DNA of 64,000 nucleotides, taken from Planctomycetes bacterium B3_Pla (lineage in GTDB: Bacteria > Planctomycetota > Phycisphaerae > Sedimentisphaerales > Anaerobacaceae). This document shows positions 17,847-26,693 of this stretch, in pieces. The translations under genes and the position numbers were made by a program. Position 1 is the first letter of the stretch; each line of letters begins with the position of its first letter. The notes beneath the pieces were generated by a model. That model was not told the DNA's origin and made no database searches. It was given only the letters and a program-made list of their open reading frames with translations. The stretch covers positions 62,001-126,000 of the forward strand of contig NJBM01000008.1 in the NCBI GenBank assembly GCA_005223045.1, written 5' to 3'.

Positions 17847-18881
17847 CTATGGAGCGAGGAAGAAATCGGTCTCACACGAGGGCACTTCGCAGCCTTGATA
17901 CACATCAGTATCACGCAGTGTGAAAATGTCATCATGGGAGGCGCCAATCTGGCGCGTCCGCAGAAAGTCGGTATGACCGTCGGCAAACAAAACGTTTTGT
18001 CCCCGCCGGTTATGGTTAATGCTATTAACCGTCAGCAATTTCTTGTTAAGCCGCAACTTAAACGGCTTCTCAAAATCCTTTGGTAAATCTTCAAATAGCG
18101 GACTCAAATCCGCCAGCAGGACTTTCCGGTAAACCAGCTTGCCGCTCTTAGGCTCAAGGCACCTGATCTGAAAGCTGTAGGTTATATATCTTCTATCTGG
18201 AAAGTCTTTGTATGTCCTTATTTCTGATTGGGTCAATTGAGGGGGCCTGCTGCTCTTGCTGCAAGACGGACAAATGAAGCAGTCGGGTTCGGCGTAGCCG
18301 CCCTTGACCAAAAGGTACAGGCGACGGGTGTTGGAGTGATTTTCACTGCCCTGATCGCCCAGCTTGTACCAGGGAGCGCCCGCGACAGTCGCAACGGCAG
18401 GTTGTCGGCCATCGTGATCGGAATCAAAATTGGTCAAACCTTGAAAGAGATTGCTCTGTTGCATTTGGCATCGCTGCCGAAGTGAATTCTGACGAAAATG
18501 ACTGAACGTAGGATATAAAGCGCTTGCTGCGATAAGAAACACCGCTGCAACAGCTAATCTTCTTACGAAACTCATCCAGTGCCGGCCTCCCGCTGTTGCC
18601 ATTCGCCGTTGTTCGGAGGCAAGTAACTGTTGCAGCCGATCTCCACTCGATGCGGCAAGATTGTTGACCCGCAACATAGTCCGTTCTACGAGATCATCCG
18701 GGCATGCCTCAGTCTCTATGCTATCGAGCGGCGCCAATGTGGCTTTGATTTTGGAGTGAATTTCGGCGGCTTGCGGATTGGAGGATATAAGTGCTTGAGC
18801 TTCGACGATTTGTTCAGGGGAGGCCAAACCCATACAGTAATCAAATAATAGCCTTTTCTCTTCGCTGTTAGGCGGACTCAT
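17847..18881 (-). CDS. Anti-sigma-like membrane protein with prepilin-type H-X-DG periplasmic domain
   Basis: The 344-residue protein has three parts. Residues 1-100 are cytoplasmic, with 'FDYCMGLASPEQIVEAQALI' and a second helical block resembling anti-sigma N-termini. A single transmembrane helix lies near 108-124 ('LAVAAVFLIAASALYPTF'). The periplasmic domain ends in 'HNRRGQNVLFADGHTDFL', the tail motif normally found in prepilin-like DUF1559 proteins. The start overlaps the ECF sigma gene's stop by 4 bp, so the two are co-translated and it very probably sequesters that sigma factor. The outer domain probably senses an envelope signal; that is inference. Confidence 0.8.
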   Translation of the reverse strand: MSPPNSEEKRLLFDYCMGLASPEQIVEAQALISSNPQAAEIHSKIKATLAPLDSIETEACPDDLVERTMLRVNNLAASSGDRLQQLLASEQRRMATAGGRHWMSFVRRLAVAAVFLIAASALYPTFSHFRQNSLRQRCQMQQSNLFQGLTNFDSDHDGRQPAVATVAGAPWYKLGDQGSENHSNTRRLYLLVKGGYAEPDCFICPSCSKSSRPPQLTQSEIRTYKDFPDRRYITYSFQIRCLEPKSGKLVYRKVLLADLSPLFEDLPKDFEKPFKLRLNKKLLTVNSINHNRRGQNVLFADGHTDFLRTRQIGASHDDIFTLRDTDVYQGCEVPSCETDFFLAP

Positions 18882-19489
18882 TTGCTTTCTTTACTCCCTA
18901 TTGATGCCTTCCAGTCTTTTGCAAAACGCCCGACGGCCGTGTGAAGCCTGCTCTTGACCGTCCCGATAGGTATACTTAGAATCTCAGCCATTTGTTTGTA
19001 AGAAAATCTCTCAAAATAGGCCAAACTGAGAATTTCTCGCAGATTCTCCGGCATATCCGCTATAATCCGCCCAACACGCGAGGCTGTTTCGCGATCTTGC
19101 AGTTCCTCGTGTGGCAACGTGCTATCGGACGTGACGGCGTTGAGCATGTCGTCAAAGGACAATTCCTGTGAATCGCCCATCGTGCCGATCGGAATCGCGG
19201 ATGTTCGCTGCCATTTGCGAAGGGCATCTTTGGCCTTGTTGGCAGCAATCGTGAATAGCCAGGGGCGCAGAGGGCGGCTCTTGTCGAAGCTGTCCCGGCT
19301 CGTAAACAACTGCAGAAACGTCTCCTGAAAGACATCCTCGACAAGATCGCGCCGGTTGAGGAATTGTCTTAAGAACGCGTGCAGGCTGTTCTTATACCGA
19401 TTCACGATCTCACGAAATGCGGCCTCATCACCGTCAGAGTAGCGAGTGAGGAGTTCCGCATCGGTCAGATTTTCCAGATTATAGTCCAT
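18878..19489 (-). CDS. ECF-type RNA polymerase sigma factor
   Basis: A 203-residue sigma-70-family protein with only regions 2 and 4, as in ECF factors. Region 2 includes 'EAAFREIVNRYKNSLHAF', 'EDVFQETFLQLF' and 'RPWLFTIAANKAKD'. Region 4 includes 'LAYFERFSYKQMAEIL' and 'IPIGTVKSRLHTAVGR'. It should direct polymerase to a small envelope-related regulon. It lies 29 bp after the propeller/cytochrome gene and overlaps the anti-sigma-like gene, so it appears to be the third gene of a four-gene minus-strand unit. Confidence 0.92.
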   Translation of the reverse strand: MDYNLENLTDAELLTRYSDGDEAAFREIVNRYKNSLHAFLRQFLNRRDLVEDVFQETFLQLFTSRDSFDKSRPLRPWLFTIAANKAKDALRKWQRTSAIPIGTMGDSQELSFDDMLNAVTSDSTLPHEELQDRETASRVGRIIADMPENLREILSLAYFERFSYKQMAEILSIPIGTVKSRLHTAVGRFAKDWKASIGSKESK

Positions 19490-19518
19490 AACGTCGCCAT
19501 GTCGGCGATTGCATAAAC

Positions 19519-21384
19519 TTAGAGCGAGAGGACAAATACGGCAAGATCCCTTGTCTGTTTGTCGGTCAGATCGGCTGTCTGGCCGTGTTTGTCATCGAGG
19601 TTATGTTTTTTGAGCATATCTTCGATTGTCGCAGCCCGGCCGTCATACAGATAGGGCCCCGTTCGCCAAGCTTCGATTAGAGTCGGCGTATCGAAAGACT
19701 GACCCTCGTCAAGCCACTTGCCAATACCGAGGTCGTGCCTCTCCATGTCCGTATAAAGCTCGCCGGTATGGCATGAGGCGCATCCGGCAGTTTCAAACAC
19801 TTTCCGGCCGCGTTTTGCGCTCTTGCTCAGTTTGCCCTTGACTAGATAAGGGCTGGGAATCGGCTTTAGGGATTTCAGATATTCGTCGATTGCCACTGCA
19901 TCTTCTTCCGGGCGGACGGCAAACTGGATATGCCTGATGCCGGCACGCACCGCGGCCTCGGCATTGGCTCGAACACCCAATCCCATCGCAGGCGGGGTCT
20001 TGTGAGCCAGAAGCAGGCTCTTTGTGTTCTTGGGATTGCCAAGTCCGTCGTTCATCAGGTCCCAGTTGAGGGCGTGGGTCCGTGCTTCGCCGGGGTGGCA
20101 GCTCGAGCAGCTCTGCCACTTCTGGAAGCACAGCGTGGCATCATGGAAGAATATCTCTCCCTGGCGAATGGTAGTCACAGGCGTTTTCGTACCTAACTCA
20201 AGTGATTCGGCTTTCGGCCTGATTTCAGGGTCGATGTCCACGACGCCGAGGCTGTCGCTGAAGTATTCGGCTATATATGCCTTGGTGCCGATTACGGCCA
20301 GCCCGCGAGGGCCGTTGCCGGTAAGTTTGAGCCTTCTCTTGAGAGTGACCAGAAACGAAAGGTCGTTTGGAACATCGTCTGCCGAGGAGGTAGCGTCGGA
20401 GACCTTTTCACCCTTGCCGGCCCTGTCTATCTTGTCATGAAGCATGGCCCGGTCGATAACGCTTAGTTCGTGAGTGCCGGCGGTGGTAACGCAGATGTAT
20501 TTGCCGTCTGCGGTGCAGGCGACGCCCCAGGGATTGGCCGCGCCGAGATCGACGTCGTCGAGCAGAACCGTATTCAGGAGCTTCTTGTTCGGTACATCGA
20601 TCACGGTCAGGGCGTTGGTGTTCATCCAACCACGCTCAAGCTGGGTCGTCGGAAGCTGGTAGCGAGCCAGAATGTGGGTCACGTACGCGTGTTTGCCGTC
20701 GGGAGCGATTACTATATCGTGCAGGGAGGCGCTGCCGTTCGGAAGCTTGATGGAACTGACTCTCTTTGAGGCCGTATCGATGACGGAGACTTCCGCTGCG
20801 GCGTAATCGCCGTCAGTTGCGCCGGCGGGCAGGTGGTTAGCTACAAAGAGCGTCTTGCCGTCTGCGGTTATCGCCGCGGCGACAGGCTCGCGCACCAAAG
20901 CGATCTTCGCCAGTTCTTTTCCTGAAGTCGAATCTAAAACAGAGACGTTATCATTGAACTTGTTGCATACGTAGAGCGTCTTGCCGTCGGGGCTGACCAC
21001 GGGCGCATTAGGCTTGTATCCCGCGCGGAATTTCGCAGTAACCTTGCCGGTCTCGATGTTCACGACAAAAACCCGGCCATTGGGGCCATTGCCCGTTACG
21101 TACAGCTTTGTGCCGTCGGGAGCCAGCGCCAATCCGGTGGGACCAGCCGGAACGGAAATGGTTTTGGTCACTTTCTGCGTTTCAACATCCAGCACGGCTA
21201 CTTGCCCGGCCGTTGCCTCGGCGACATACAGCGTCTTGCCTGCACTGTCGGCTACGACGTCCAGAGGCGAGAGGTATTCACCTTTGGCCTGTGCCGCCGG
21301 GCCTGCACACAGCAAAATAACCATGTTTAGAAGTAGAATTAGTGCTGCAACTCTCTGTACGTGTCCTTTACTTGTCAACATCAT
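19519..21384 (-). CDS. YncE-like beta-propeller fused to di-haem cytochrome c domain
   Basis: A secreted protein of about 621 residues. After a signal peptide (to about residue 34) come YVTN/YncE-type propeller repeats, such as 'LALAPDGTKLYVTGNG' and 'VVSPDGKTLYVCNKFND', to about residue 390. The C-terminal part has two haem c attachment motifs, CSSCH (about 427-431) and CASCH (about 536-540), with surroundings like MauG/cytochrome c peroxidases ('NTKSLLLAHKTPPAMG', 'YLYDGRAATIEDML'). It should act in the periplasm in electron transfer or oxidation; the substrate is unknown. ATG 21384 has GGGAG upstream. It lies 39 bp downstream of the HzsA-related gene. Confidence 0.85.
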   Translation of the reverse strand: MMLTSKGHVQRVAALILLLNMVILLCAGPAAQAKGEYLSPLDVVADSAGKTLYVAEATAGQVAVLDVETQKVTKTISVPAGPTGLALAPDGTKLYVTGNGPNGRVFVVNIETGKVTAKFRAGYKPNAPVVSPDGKTLYVCNKFNDNVSVLDSTSGKELAKIALVREPVAAAITADGKTLFVANHLPAGATDGDYAAAEVSVIDTASKRVSSIKLPNGSASLHDIVIAPDGKHAYVTHILARYQLPTTQLERGWMNTNALTVIDVPNKKLLNTVLLDDVDLGAANPWGVACTADGKYICVTTAGTHELSVIDRAMLHDKIDRAGKGEKVSDATSSADDVPNDLSFLVTLKRRLKLTGNGPRGLAVIGTKAYIAEYFSDSLGVVDIDPEIRPKAESLELGTKTPVTTIRQGEIFFHDATLCFQKWQSCSSCHPGEARTHALNWDLMNDGLGNPKNTKSLLLAHKTPPAMGLGVRANAEAAVRAGIRHIQFAVRPEEDAVAIDEYLKSLKPIPSPYLVKGKLSKSAKRGRKVFETAGCASCHTGELYTDMERHDLGIGKWLDEGQSFDTPTLIEAWRTGPYLYDGRAATIEDMLKKHNLDDKHGQTADLTDKQTRDLAVFVLSL

Positions 21385-21423
21385 CAAAATCTCCCTTACT
21401 ACTTGAACATTCTTATGTCTCTG

Positions 21424-24400
21424 TCATTTATGTCTTGCAAATCGTTGCGCTTGACCGTCTGACTCAACTACTATTCTAAAGCCCACGTTATAAACCTTTT
21501 GCCACGTCGGGTAGTTCAGGCGGACGGCCGACCGGCAGTATTTAGGCCGATCTCGCCAGGAGCCGCCCCGGGCCGCTTTCCTTCCGTTGCCTGTAACGAC
21601 GTTGCGTCCATCGCCGGCTCTGTACGGATATGGCTCATAGGCCGAACAGGTCCATTCCCAAACGTTGCCGTGCATGTCGTGCAGACCCCATGGATTGGGT
21701 CGATAACGGCCCACCTCGGCGGTAACGAGCCGGCCGTCGTCGAATCGGGTCTCTCTCGGGACCAGATCCATAGTGTACCTGCCGTCTGTGTCGTATGCCA
21801 ACTCTTTGATGGTCACATCCGCCATATTTGCAAAATCGGAGAAATCATCGTTTACATCGCCGTAGTAAACCGGCGTTTCAGTCCCTGCCCGGCAGGCCCA
21901 TTCCCATTGCGCCTCCGTGGGCAGCGAGACCTTTTGGCCGGACTTGTCGGACAGCCAGCGGCAGAACTCGACTGCTTCCTGCCATGAGACGCGCACGACC
22001 GGCTGTCTCGGTTCATTCAGCACCCAACCGAGATGCCTTTCGCTGAATATCCACGAACCCTTGTGCTCGAATTTGCTGTCGTGAGACGGGTCGAAGCGGG
22101 CGTACTGTTCGTTGGTGATTTCAAATTTGCCCATCCAGAATGGTTTGGCAATTTTCACTCGCGTCAGCGGCCGTTCGTCGCGATAGCCTTTGGAGTCTCC
22201 CATAACAAACTCACCGGTGGCAATGCGCACCAACTCGACTTTCACTTTCAAACCGCCGCCGAGGTCAATCGTTCGACTCACCGGACCGGTGGTCGCCTGG
22301 CGGCGTTTGGCCTCAGCAGAATCAAAGGGCCAGCCTGCAACCTTGGGAGCTTTCTTCTCAACTCTTGCCGCATGTTTGGGTATGATCGGCTCGACAACCT
22401 GAGCGGGCATCTCGGGATAAACCTCGGGATCTTCGCTCGTACCGCCGTAGAGAATGCGCAGGTCGCGCCGGCGGCGATGGTCGTTCTTCGTTCTCTCCAG
22501 TCCCACAATCTCGCGCCAGGTTCCGTGGCAGGGTGTGTTCAAATCGATCCAGACGGTCAGCCGGTCCCACGCCTCGTCATCAAGCTCGACGCCGTGGTGC
22601 CCTTTCTTGAGCATCTGGAAAAGCTCACTTGCGTCGGCATGGAATTCACCGGGGCTCAACAGGCGAAGGTCGCTTTCAAAACCGCCAACCCGAACGTGTC
22701 GCCGCAGTTCGATATAGGAAGGCTCGAACACGCCGCCGTACTTTCCGACAAGTTCGGCTTTAGGCCTGCCCGCGATGAATCTTGGCGCCGGATCGTTGTT
22801 TTTCAGGGTCACAAACAGGCCCTGTTCGGCGCGCAGGTCCGGAATCTGCTGTCCACCCTTGTGCGGCCGGCCATTGTGGCAGCCGACGCAGTACCTATCG
22901 AGCACGGGCTGCACCTCCCGGCTAAAGCTAAAACCCCTCACGGGGCCGCGCCAAGGTTCTATCTCGGCGGCGACCTTGCGGGCCGCAATGGTCTGCCGGC
23001 TCGGCGGCCCGGCGTTTTGTTTCTGATGACAGCCGACGCATGAGAGAACCTCGCCCGGCATGGCGGTCATCCAGCTTCGCATCAACTGAAGGGCTTTGCC
23101 CTCGGCGTCGAGCGGCTGGATCGATATAGGTGTGTTGGCCGGCACGCGGAACATGGCCGAGCCGTCCGTTTCAACCGGAACCGTGCCGAGAACTCGCTTT
23201 GGCTCCCACGGACCATCGACTCCTACGCGGTGGTTAATGCCAGCGATTTTGTGATACGCGAAGTGGTAGGTGAACAGTCGCAGCTTCTTGACCGCACCGT
23301 GCGGGACGCCTTTAAGGCCCGGCCCCTTGTAAATGTCCTCAAGATAGACAATAGCGTCTTTACGGGTAAGGTCCACCTTGTCGGGGATGACAGGTTGTCG
23401 CTCTATTTTGCGCATAGGAACAGGTTCGAGCAGCGCGTGTCCTTCGATTTCTTTAACGAGCACGATGTTGTCGAAGGTGTCAACCAGATATATCCCCCAG
23501 AGGTCCTGCGGCCTGGGCTTGCAGGCTACGAGCAAGTATTTTTCGCTCAGGGGCCAGGGATGGAGGAATTTCGGCCACGTCTCCAGGGTCAGCTTGTCCT
23601 CAATCAATGGATCGACCCTCGCGTTGCGTCCGGGGATTCGCTGCACGACACCGTCGGTGGCGTACCGGCCCAGGGCCGGATCGAGGACGACCAGTTCGCC
23701 CACGCGCCCTACGTGATGCCCGGTCACGATACCGGCTACTTTTGTCGGATGGCCCGGCACGGGGCGGGCGAAGAAGATGCTGTTGGGCCAGTAACCGCCG
23801 CTGCCGTAGTACTCTCTCTGCGTGGTGCCGTCCGGGCTCATTGTGAACAGAAAACGCGCCCAGACGTGCGGAATGTCGGTGTATTCCCATCGCAGGTATA
23901 GAATGCGCCCGTCGTGCATCACCGTTGGGCAGAAGTTGTGGTCCTGCTCGAAACAGACCTGCCGGACGTTTCTGCCGTCGCCGTCCATAATGTACATCAT
24001 TCCCACGTTGACCGATGCATTGCACGGGACTCCCTGGAACGGTGCGGTTGATATGAAAGCTATCCGGCCGTTGGGCATGTAGCACGAGTCGAAGTTGTGC
24101 ACGTCGGGCTGATCGTCCGGCGAAACCTGATGTAGATTTGTGCCGTCAACGTTAATCTCAAAGACCTGCCAGAGTCCCCGGCTGTCGGGCATCGAGAACA
24201 TTACCTTTTCGGCGTCATAATGCAGATCCACCTCGTTGACAAGCCGTCCGCCGGTTGGCCTGTAGATGGTCGTAAGCGAGCCTTTTGGATTGACCGATGA
24301 GAGTAGGGCGATTTCATTCTCCCAGCCGTCGGTATCGGTCATTGTGTGAAGCTGCCATGAACTTTGCTGTGGTATGCCGAGGAATTTGCCCAGCCCCTTG

Positions 24401-24846
24401 TCGTTCTTGGGGTCTCCTTTTGGGCGTCGGGGATCGCCAAGCGGCCTTCGTTTTACGAGCAACAGTCTGTCGAAATCCAGCAGGGGGTTGGAAAGCAGGG
24501 CCTTTCGCTGCAGGGCCATGATTTCATCGACCTGGCCGGCGGCCTTTCTATCGCCGCGGTCGAGCGCGTTTTTGATTTGGGGCAGGCGGTTTTCGTAAAT
24601 TTCAATGGCTCTGAGATACTCCTTGCCGTTGGTGTACTCATCCGGGAAGTTCTTCGCCAAGTCCGCTATCGCCAGCCGCATGGCGGCAAAATTGACGAGT
24701 TCGAGGTTTAACCTGGCTTTGGCCAATCGGTCGGGCGGGAGGATATAAGTCTCCACGTCGGACCTGTCCTCGGCAAAAAGTCCGGAACTCAGGCTGCAAA
24801 CTACAAGAAAAAACAGGATGTACTGGATGATCCTTCCTGGCAGCAT
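21424..24846 (-). CDS. HzsA-related multihaem-type protein with C-terminal SUMF1/FGE domain
   Basis: An exported 1140-residue protein. Residues 1-25 are a signal peptide. About 170-470 contains PD40/TolB-like propeller blades ('YDAEKVMFSMPDSRGLWQVF', 'RIAFISTAP'). Residues 520-600 match the HzsA-type middle domain ('VPVETDGSAMFRVPANTPIS'). Two c-type haem motifs follow, CVGCH at 603-607 and CVGCH at 653-657. From about 865 there is a formylglycine-generating-enzyme (SUMF1) domain ('FEITNEQYARF', 'LPTEAQWEWACRAG', 'DMHGNVWEWT', 'ARGGSWRDRP'). The HzsA likeness does not imply anammox, since the family is widespread in planctomycetes. Its role is unknown. It heads the unit containing the sigma/anti-sigma pair. 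Confidence 0.8.
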   Translation of the reverse strand: MLPGRIIQYILFFLVVCSLSSGLFAEDRSDVETYILPPDRLAKARLNLELVNFAAMRLAIADLAKNFPDEYTNGKEYLRAIEIYENRLPQIKNALDRGDRKAAGQVDEIMALQRKALLSNPLLDFDRLLLVKRRPLGDPRRPKGDPKNDKGLGKFLGIPQQSSWQLHTMTDTDGWENEIALLSSVNPKGSLTTIYRPTGGRLVNEVDLHYDAEKVMFSMPDSRGLWQVFEINVDGTNLHQVSPDDQPDVHNFDSCYMPNGRIAFISTAPFQGVPCNASVNVGMMYIMDGDGRNVRQVCFEQDHNFCPTVMHDGRILYLRWEYTDIPHVWARFLFTMSPDGTTQREYYGSGGYWPNSIFFARPVPGHPTKVAGIVTGHHVGRVGELVVLDPALGRYATDGVVQRIPGRNARVDPLIEDKLTLETWPKFLHPWPLSEKYLLVACKPRPQDLWGIYLVDTFDNIVLVKEIEGHALLEPVPMRKIERQPVIPDKVDLTRKDAIVYLEDIYKGPGLKGVPHGAVKKLRLFTYHFAYHKIAGINHRVGVDGPWEPKRVLGTVPVETDGSAMFRVPANTPISIQPLDAEGKALQLMRSWMTAMPGEVLSCVGCHQKQNAGPPSRQTIAARKVAAEIEPWRGPVRGFSFSREVQPVLDRYCVGCHNGRPHKGGQQIPDLRAEQGLFVTLKNNDPAPRFIAGRPKAELVGKYGGVFEPSYIELRRHVRVGGFESDLRLLSPGEFHADASELFQMLKKGHHGVELDDEAWDRLTVWIDLNTPCHGTWREIVGLERTKNDHRRRRDLRILYGGTSEDPEVYPEMPAQVVEPIIPKHAARVEKKAPKVAGWPFDSAEAKRRQATTGPVSRTIDLGGGLKVKVELVRIATGEFVMGDSKGYRDERPLTRVKIAKPFWMGKFEITNEQYARFDPSHDSKFEHKGSWIFSERHLGWVLNEPRQPVVRVSWQEAVEFCRWLSDKSGQKVSLPTEAQWEWACRAGTETPVYYGDVNDDFSDFANMADVTIKELAYDTDGRYTMDLVPRETRFDDGRLVTAEVGRYRPNPWGLHDMHGNVWEWTCSAYEPYPYRAGDGRNVVTGNGRKAARGGSWRDRPKYCRSAVRLNYPTWQKVYNVGFRIVVESDGQAQRFARHK

Positions 24847-25121
24847 CTTCGTTCGTACCTCACAAAAAGCTCTCTATGACTTCTTCGAACATCAGCCTGT
24901 TCGACCGACCGAGGCTAATCGATGCCCCTCCTGCGACCAGGACGACACTCAGGACAAGCAATATATCAAAATCTGCAAAAGATTGCCATAAATATCTTGA
25001 AAAATAGCCCCACAAACAGCTACGAACGGCAACTGAAGAACATGGGATGCGCCCGCCCGAAGTTTGTAACCTTTGAAATACGGATTAAGCTACGCGATGC
25101 TTTATAATGCAGTCCCCCGGC
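24847..25121. other. Intergenic region upstream of the HzsA-related gene
   Basis: About 275 bp without a credible gene. A short forward frame (24922-25107) has no protein-like composition. The region should carry the promoter for the minus-strand unit below it, but no clean -35/-10 pair was identified. Confidence 0.4.
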
Positions 25122-26375
25122 TCACTGCGATGTGTCCGACTCCAGCTCGAAAAGACGCACTCCTTCGGAATAAGCCACAATCATATCCGCGTCTCCCTTA
25201 CTGATACATTTCGCATCGTGAAAAACGCCCGCGGGGATGGTTATGGTATCGCCCGCCGACAGGGTATAGGTCTGGTTGCCCAGGCTGTGCACTATACTCC
25301 CTTTCAACATGTAGAGGACTTCCTCGCATCTGGGATGGCGGTGGCGTGGATTAGACTTGCCCGCTTTGAGAGTCACTCGTCCCAGCACCAGCCCGTCGGC
25401 GTTGCCGTATTTCGTGCCGGCCAGCCAGGTCAGGCTTCCCCAATCCTCATGGATGTCCTGCTGCTCGGCGCGAGCCCTGATGGGGTATTGCGAACAGCGA
25501 GGGATCGTATCGACCGGCAAATCGCCAAGTGCAAATTGTATCCCGTCGAGGTAGTGTTTTAGTACGGCAGAATTCCAGAAGACATGGTTGTCGTGACCGA
25601 ATGAGCAGTAAAAAACCCGGCCCTTGCCCCAGTCGCGGACCCAGGATACGGGGACGTAGGTCTGTTCCTTCTTCACGCCGGCTGTTTTCGGATCGGAGAA
25701 GTCCAGGCTCAGGAGCACTCGGACTTTGTCCTTCTGGAAGTTTTTATAGGTATAGATTTCATCTGCGATCTTGAAGCCTTTGCCGCTAAACGCCGCGTTA
25801 AGCGGATGGGCCGGGTCATCGATCTTGACGGCCCACTGTCCCATGCCTGAGCGCCAGTTATTGCCGGCGAAGATTCCGCCCAGCATCTCGGCCGCCTCAG
25901 GCCAGTCCACGCCGCTTATCGGTTTGGCGCTCGAGAAGTTGAACACCGCTGCATGAATGCCGACAATACCTTTGCCGCTTCGGACGAAATCCATCAGGCT
26001 CTTGCGCATTGCGGCATCTGTGAAATCCATCCTGTTCGAGTTGTTGAAGCAAATCGCATCGAACGGCGCAAGGCCATCCGGGCTAAAAACAGCCATCTCG
26101 TCGCTGACGACAACTTCAAACGCCCCGGTCCTTTCCGCCATAAGCTCGATGGCTTTTGTGGCATAAGGGATGGAAGTGTGCACAAGGCCCTTTGCCCGTG
26201 TGAAGACCAGCAGCTTGCGCGGTTTGAGCGGCTTTGCGGCGGCGCTTTTCGGGATTGCTTCTCGAATCTTTTGCAGCTCATCGCCCGATATGGCGGCTTT
26301 CAAGGCGCCCGCCCGGATCGACAAGCAGCAAGCAACAGATAGTAACAGAGCGGCATATCTCAATCGTGTATTCAC
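25122..26375 (-). CDS. Exported ThuA-like protein fused to a cupin domain
   Basis: A 417-residue protein with a signal peptide (to about residue 28). The ThuA/glutamine-amidotransferase-like domain spans about 52-290 ('LLVFTRAKGLVHTSIPYATK', 'GKGIVGIHAAV', 'GRVFYCSFGHDNHVF'). A cupin-2 domain follows at about 320-400 ('NPRHRHPRCEEVLYMLKG', 'LSAGDTITIPAGVFHDAKC') with the usual metal-binding His/Glu set. ThuA proteins are linked to sugar (trehalose) turnover and are abundant in planctomycete carbohydrate loci. The start codon is GTG with AAAGGGA upstream. The fusion suggests sugar binding or modification, but the reaction is unknown. Confidence 0.82.
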   Translation of the reverse strand: MNTRLRYAALLLSVACCLSIRAGALKAAISGDELQKIREAIPKSAAAKPLKPRKLLVFTRAKGLVHTSIPYATKAIELMAERTGAFEVVVSDEMAVFSPDGLAPFDAICFNNSNRMDFTDAAMRKSLMDFVRSGKGIVGIHAAVFNFSSAKPISGVDWPEAAEMLGGIFAGNNWRSGMGQWAVKIDDPAHPLNAAFSGKGFKIADEIYTYKNFQKDKVRVLLSLDFSDPKTAGVKKEQTYVPVSWVRDWGKGRVFYCSFGHDNHVFWNSAVLKHYLDGIQFALGDLPVDTIPRCSQYPIRARAEQQDIHEDWGSLTWLAGTKYGNADGLVLGRVTLKAGKSNPRHRHPRCEEVLYMLKGSIVHSLGNQTYTLSAGDTITIPAGVFHDAKCISKGDADMIVAYSEGVRLFELESDTSQ

Positions 26376-26630
26376 TTTTTATCCCTTTCAATATTCTACG
26401 TACGTCTGTCTGTTCGATTTCAATTCGCAGGAACCAATTCTCATGCCCGGCGGTCGATGATCTTGTCCTTCATAGAATAATGTACCAAATCCGGCTCGAA
26501 CCCACAATCCGTTCGAGGAGAAATTGCTGTGAAGCTCACAAAACGCTTGTCCCAGAGCCATTCTGAGGCAAATGTCGGAATGAGAGACCTTTTCGCAGAA
26601 GATTTTTGAGCGATTTTGAGGCGATTTTAC
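26376..26630. other. Intergenic region, nothing recognised
   Basis: About 255 bp between divergent genes with no credible coding sequence. It contains AT-rich runs and the divergent promoter area for the ThuA-cupin gene. Confidence 0.35.
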
Positions 26631-26660
26631 TTGACGAAAGGGCGGCCAATTTGGTACATA
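26631..26660 (+). promoter_or_regulatory. Probable sigma-70 promoter for the Fn3-like surface protein
   Basis: TTGACG (26631-26636) and TACATA (26655-26660, continuing as TACATAAT) are separated by 18 bp. Transcription from here would give a leader of about 330 nt before ATG 27004. Confidence 0.5.
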
Positions 26661-26671
26661 ATAAAGAGGTA

Positions 26672-26693
26672 GAATCCATTATATCGTGGATTC
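26672..26693 (+). promoter_or_regulatory. Hairpin at the start of a long 5' leader
   Basis: GAATCCA (26672-26678) pairs with TGGATTC (26687-26693) around an 8-nt loop, just downstream of the probable promoter. A second ribosome-site-like AAGGAGG lies in the leader near 26826-26832, far upstream of the true start. A known riboswitch class was not recognised. Confidence 0.4.

Noticed and set aside
22033-23043. 336-codon open frame on the plus strand
   Set aside because: Antisense shadow of the HzsA/SUMF1 gene, whose haem and SUMF1 motifs are unmistakable.
21424-24846. Evidence of anammox metabolism from the HzsA-like domain
   Set aside because: HzsA-related proteins are common in non-anammox planctomycetes, and no other hydrazine-synthesis genes are in the window.
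24922-25107. 62-codon forward frame
   Set aside because: It has no ribosome site and an unlikely composition.
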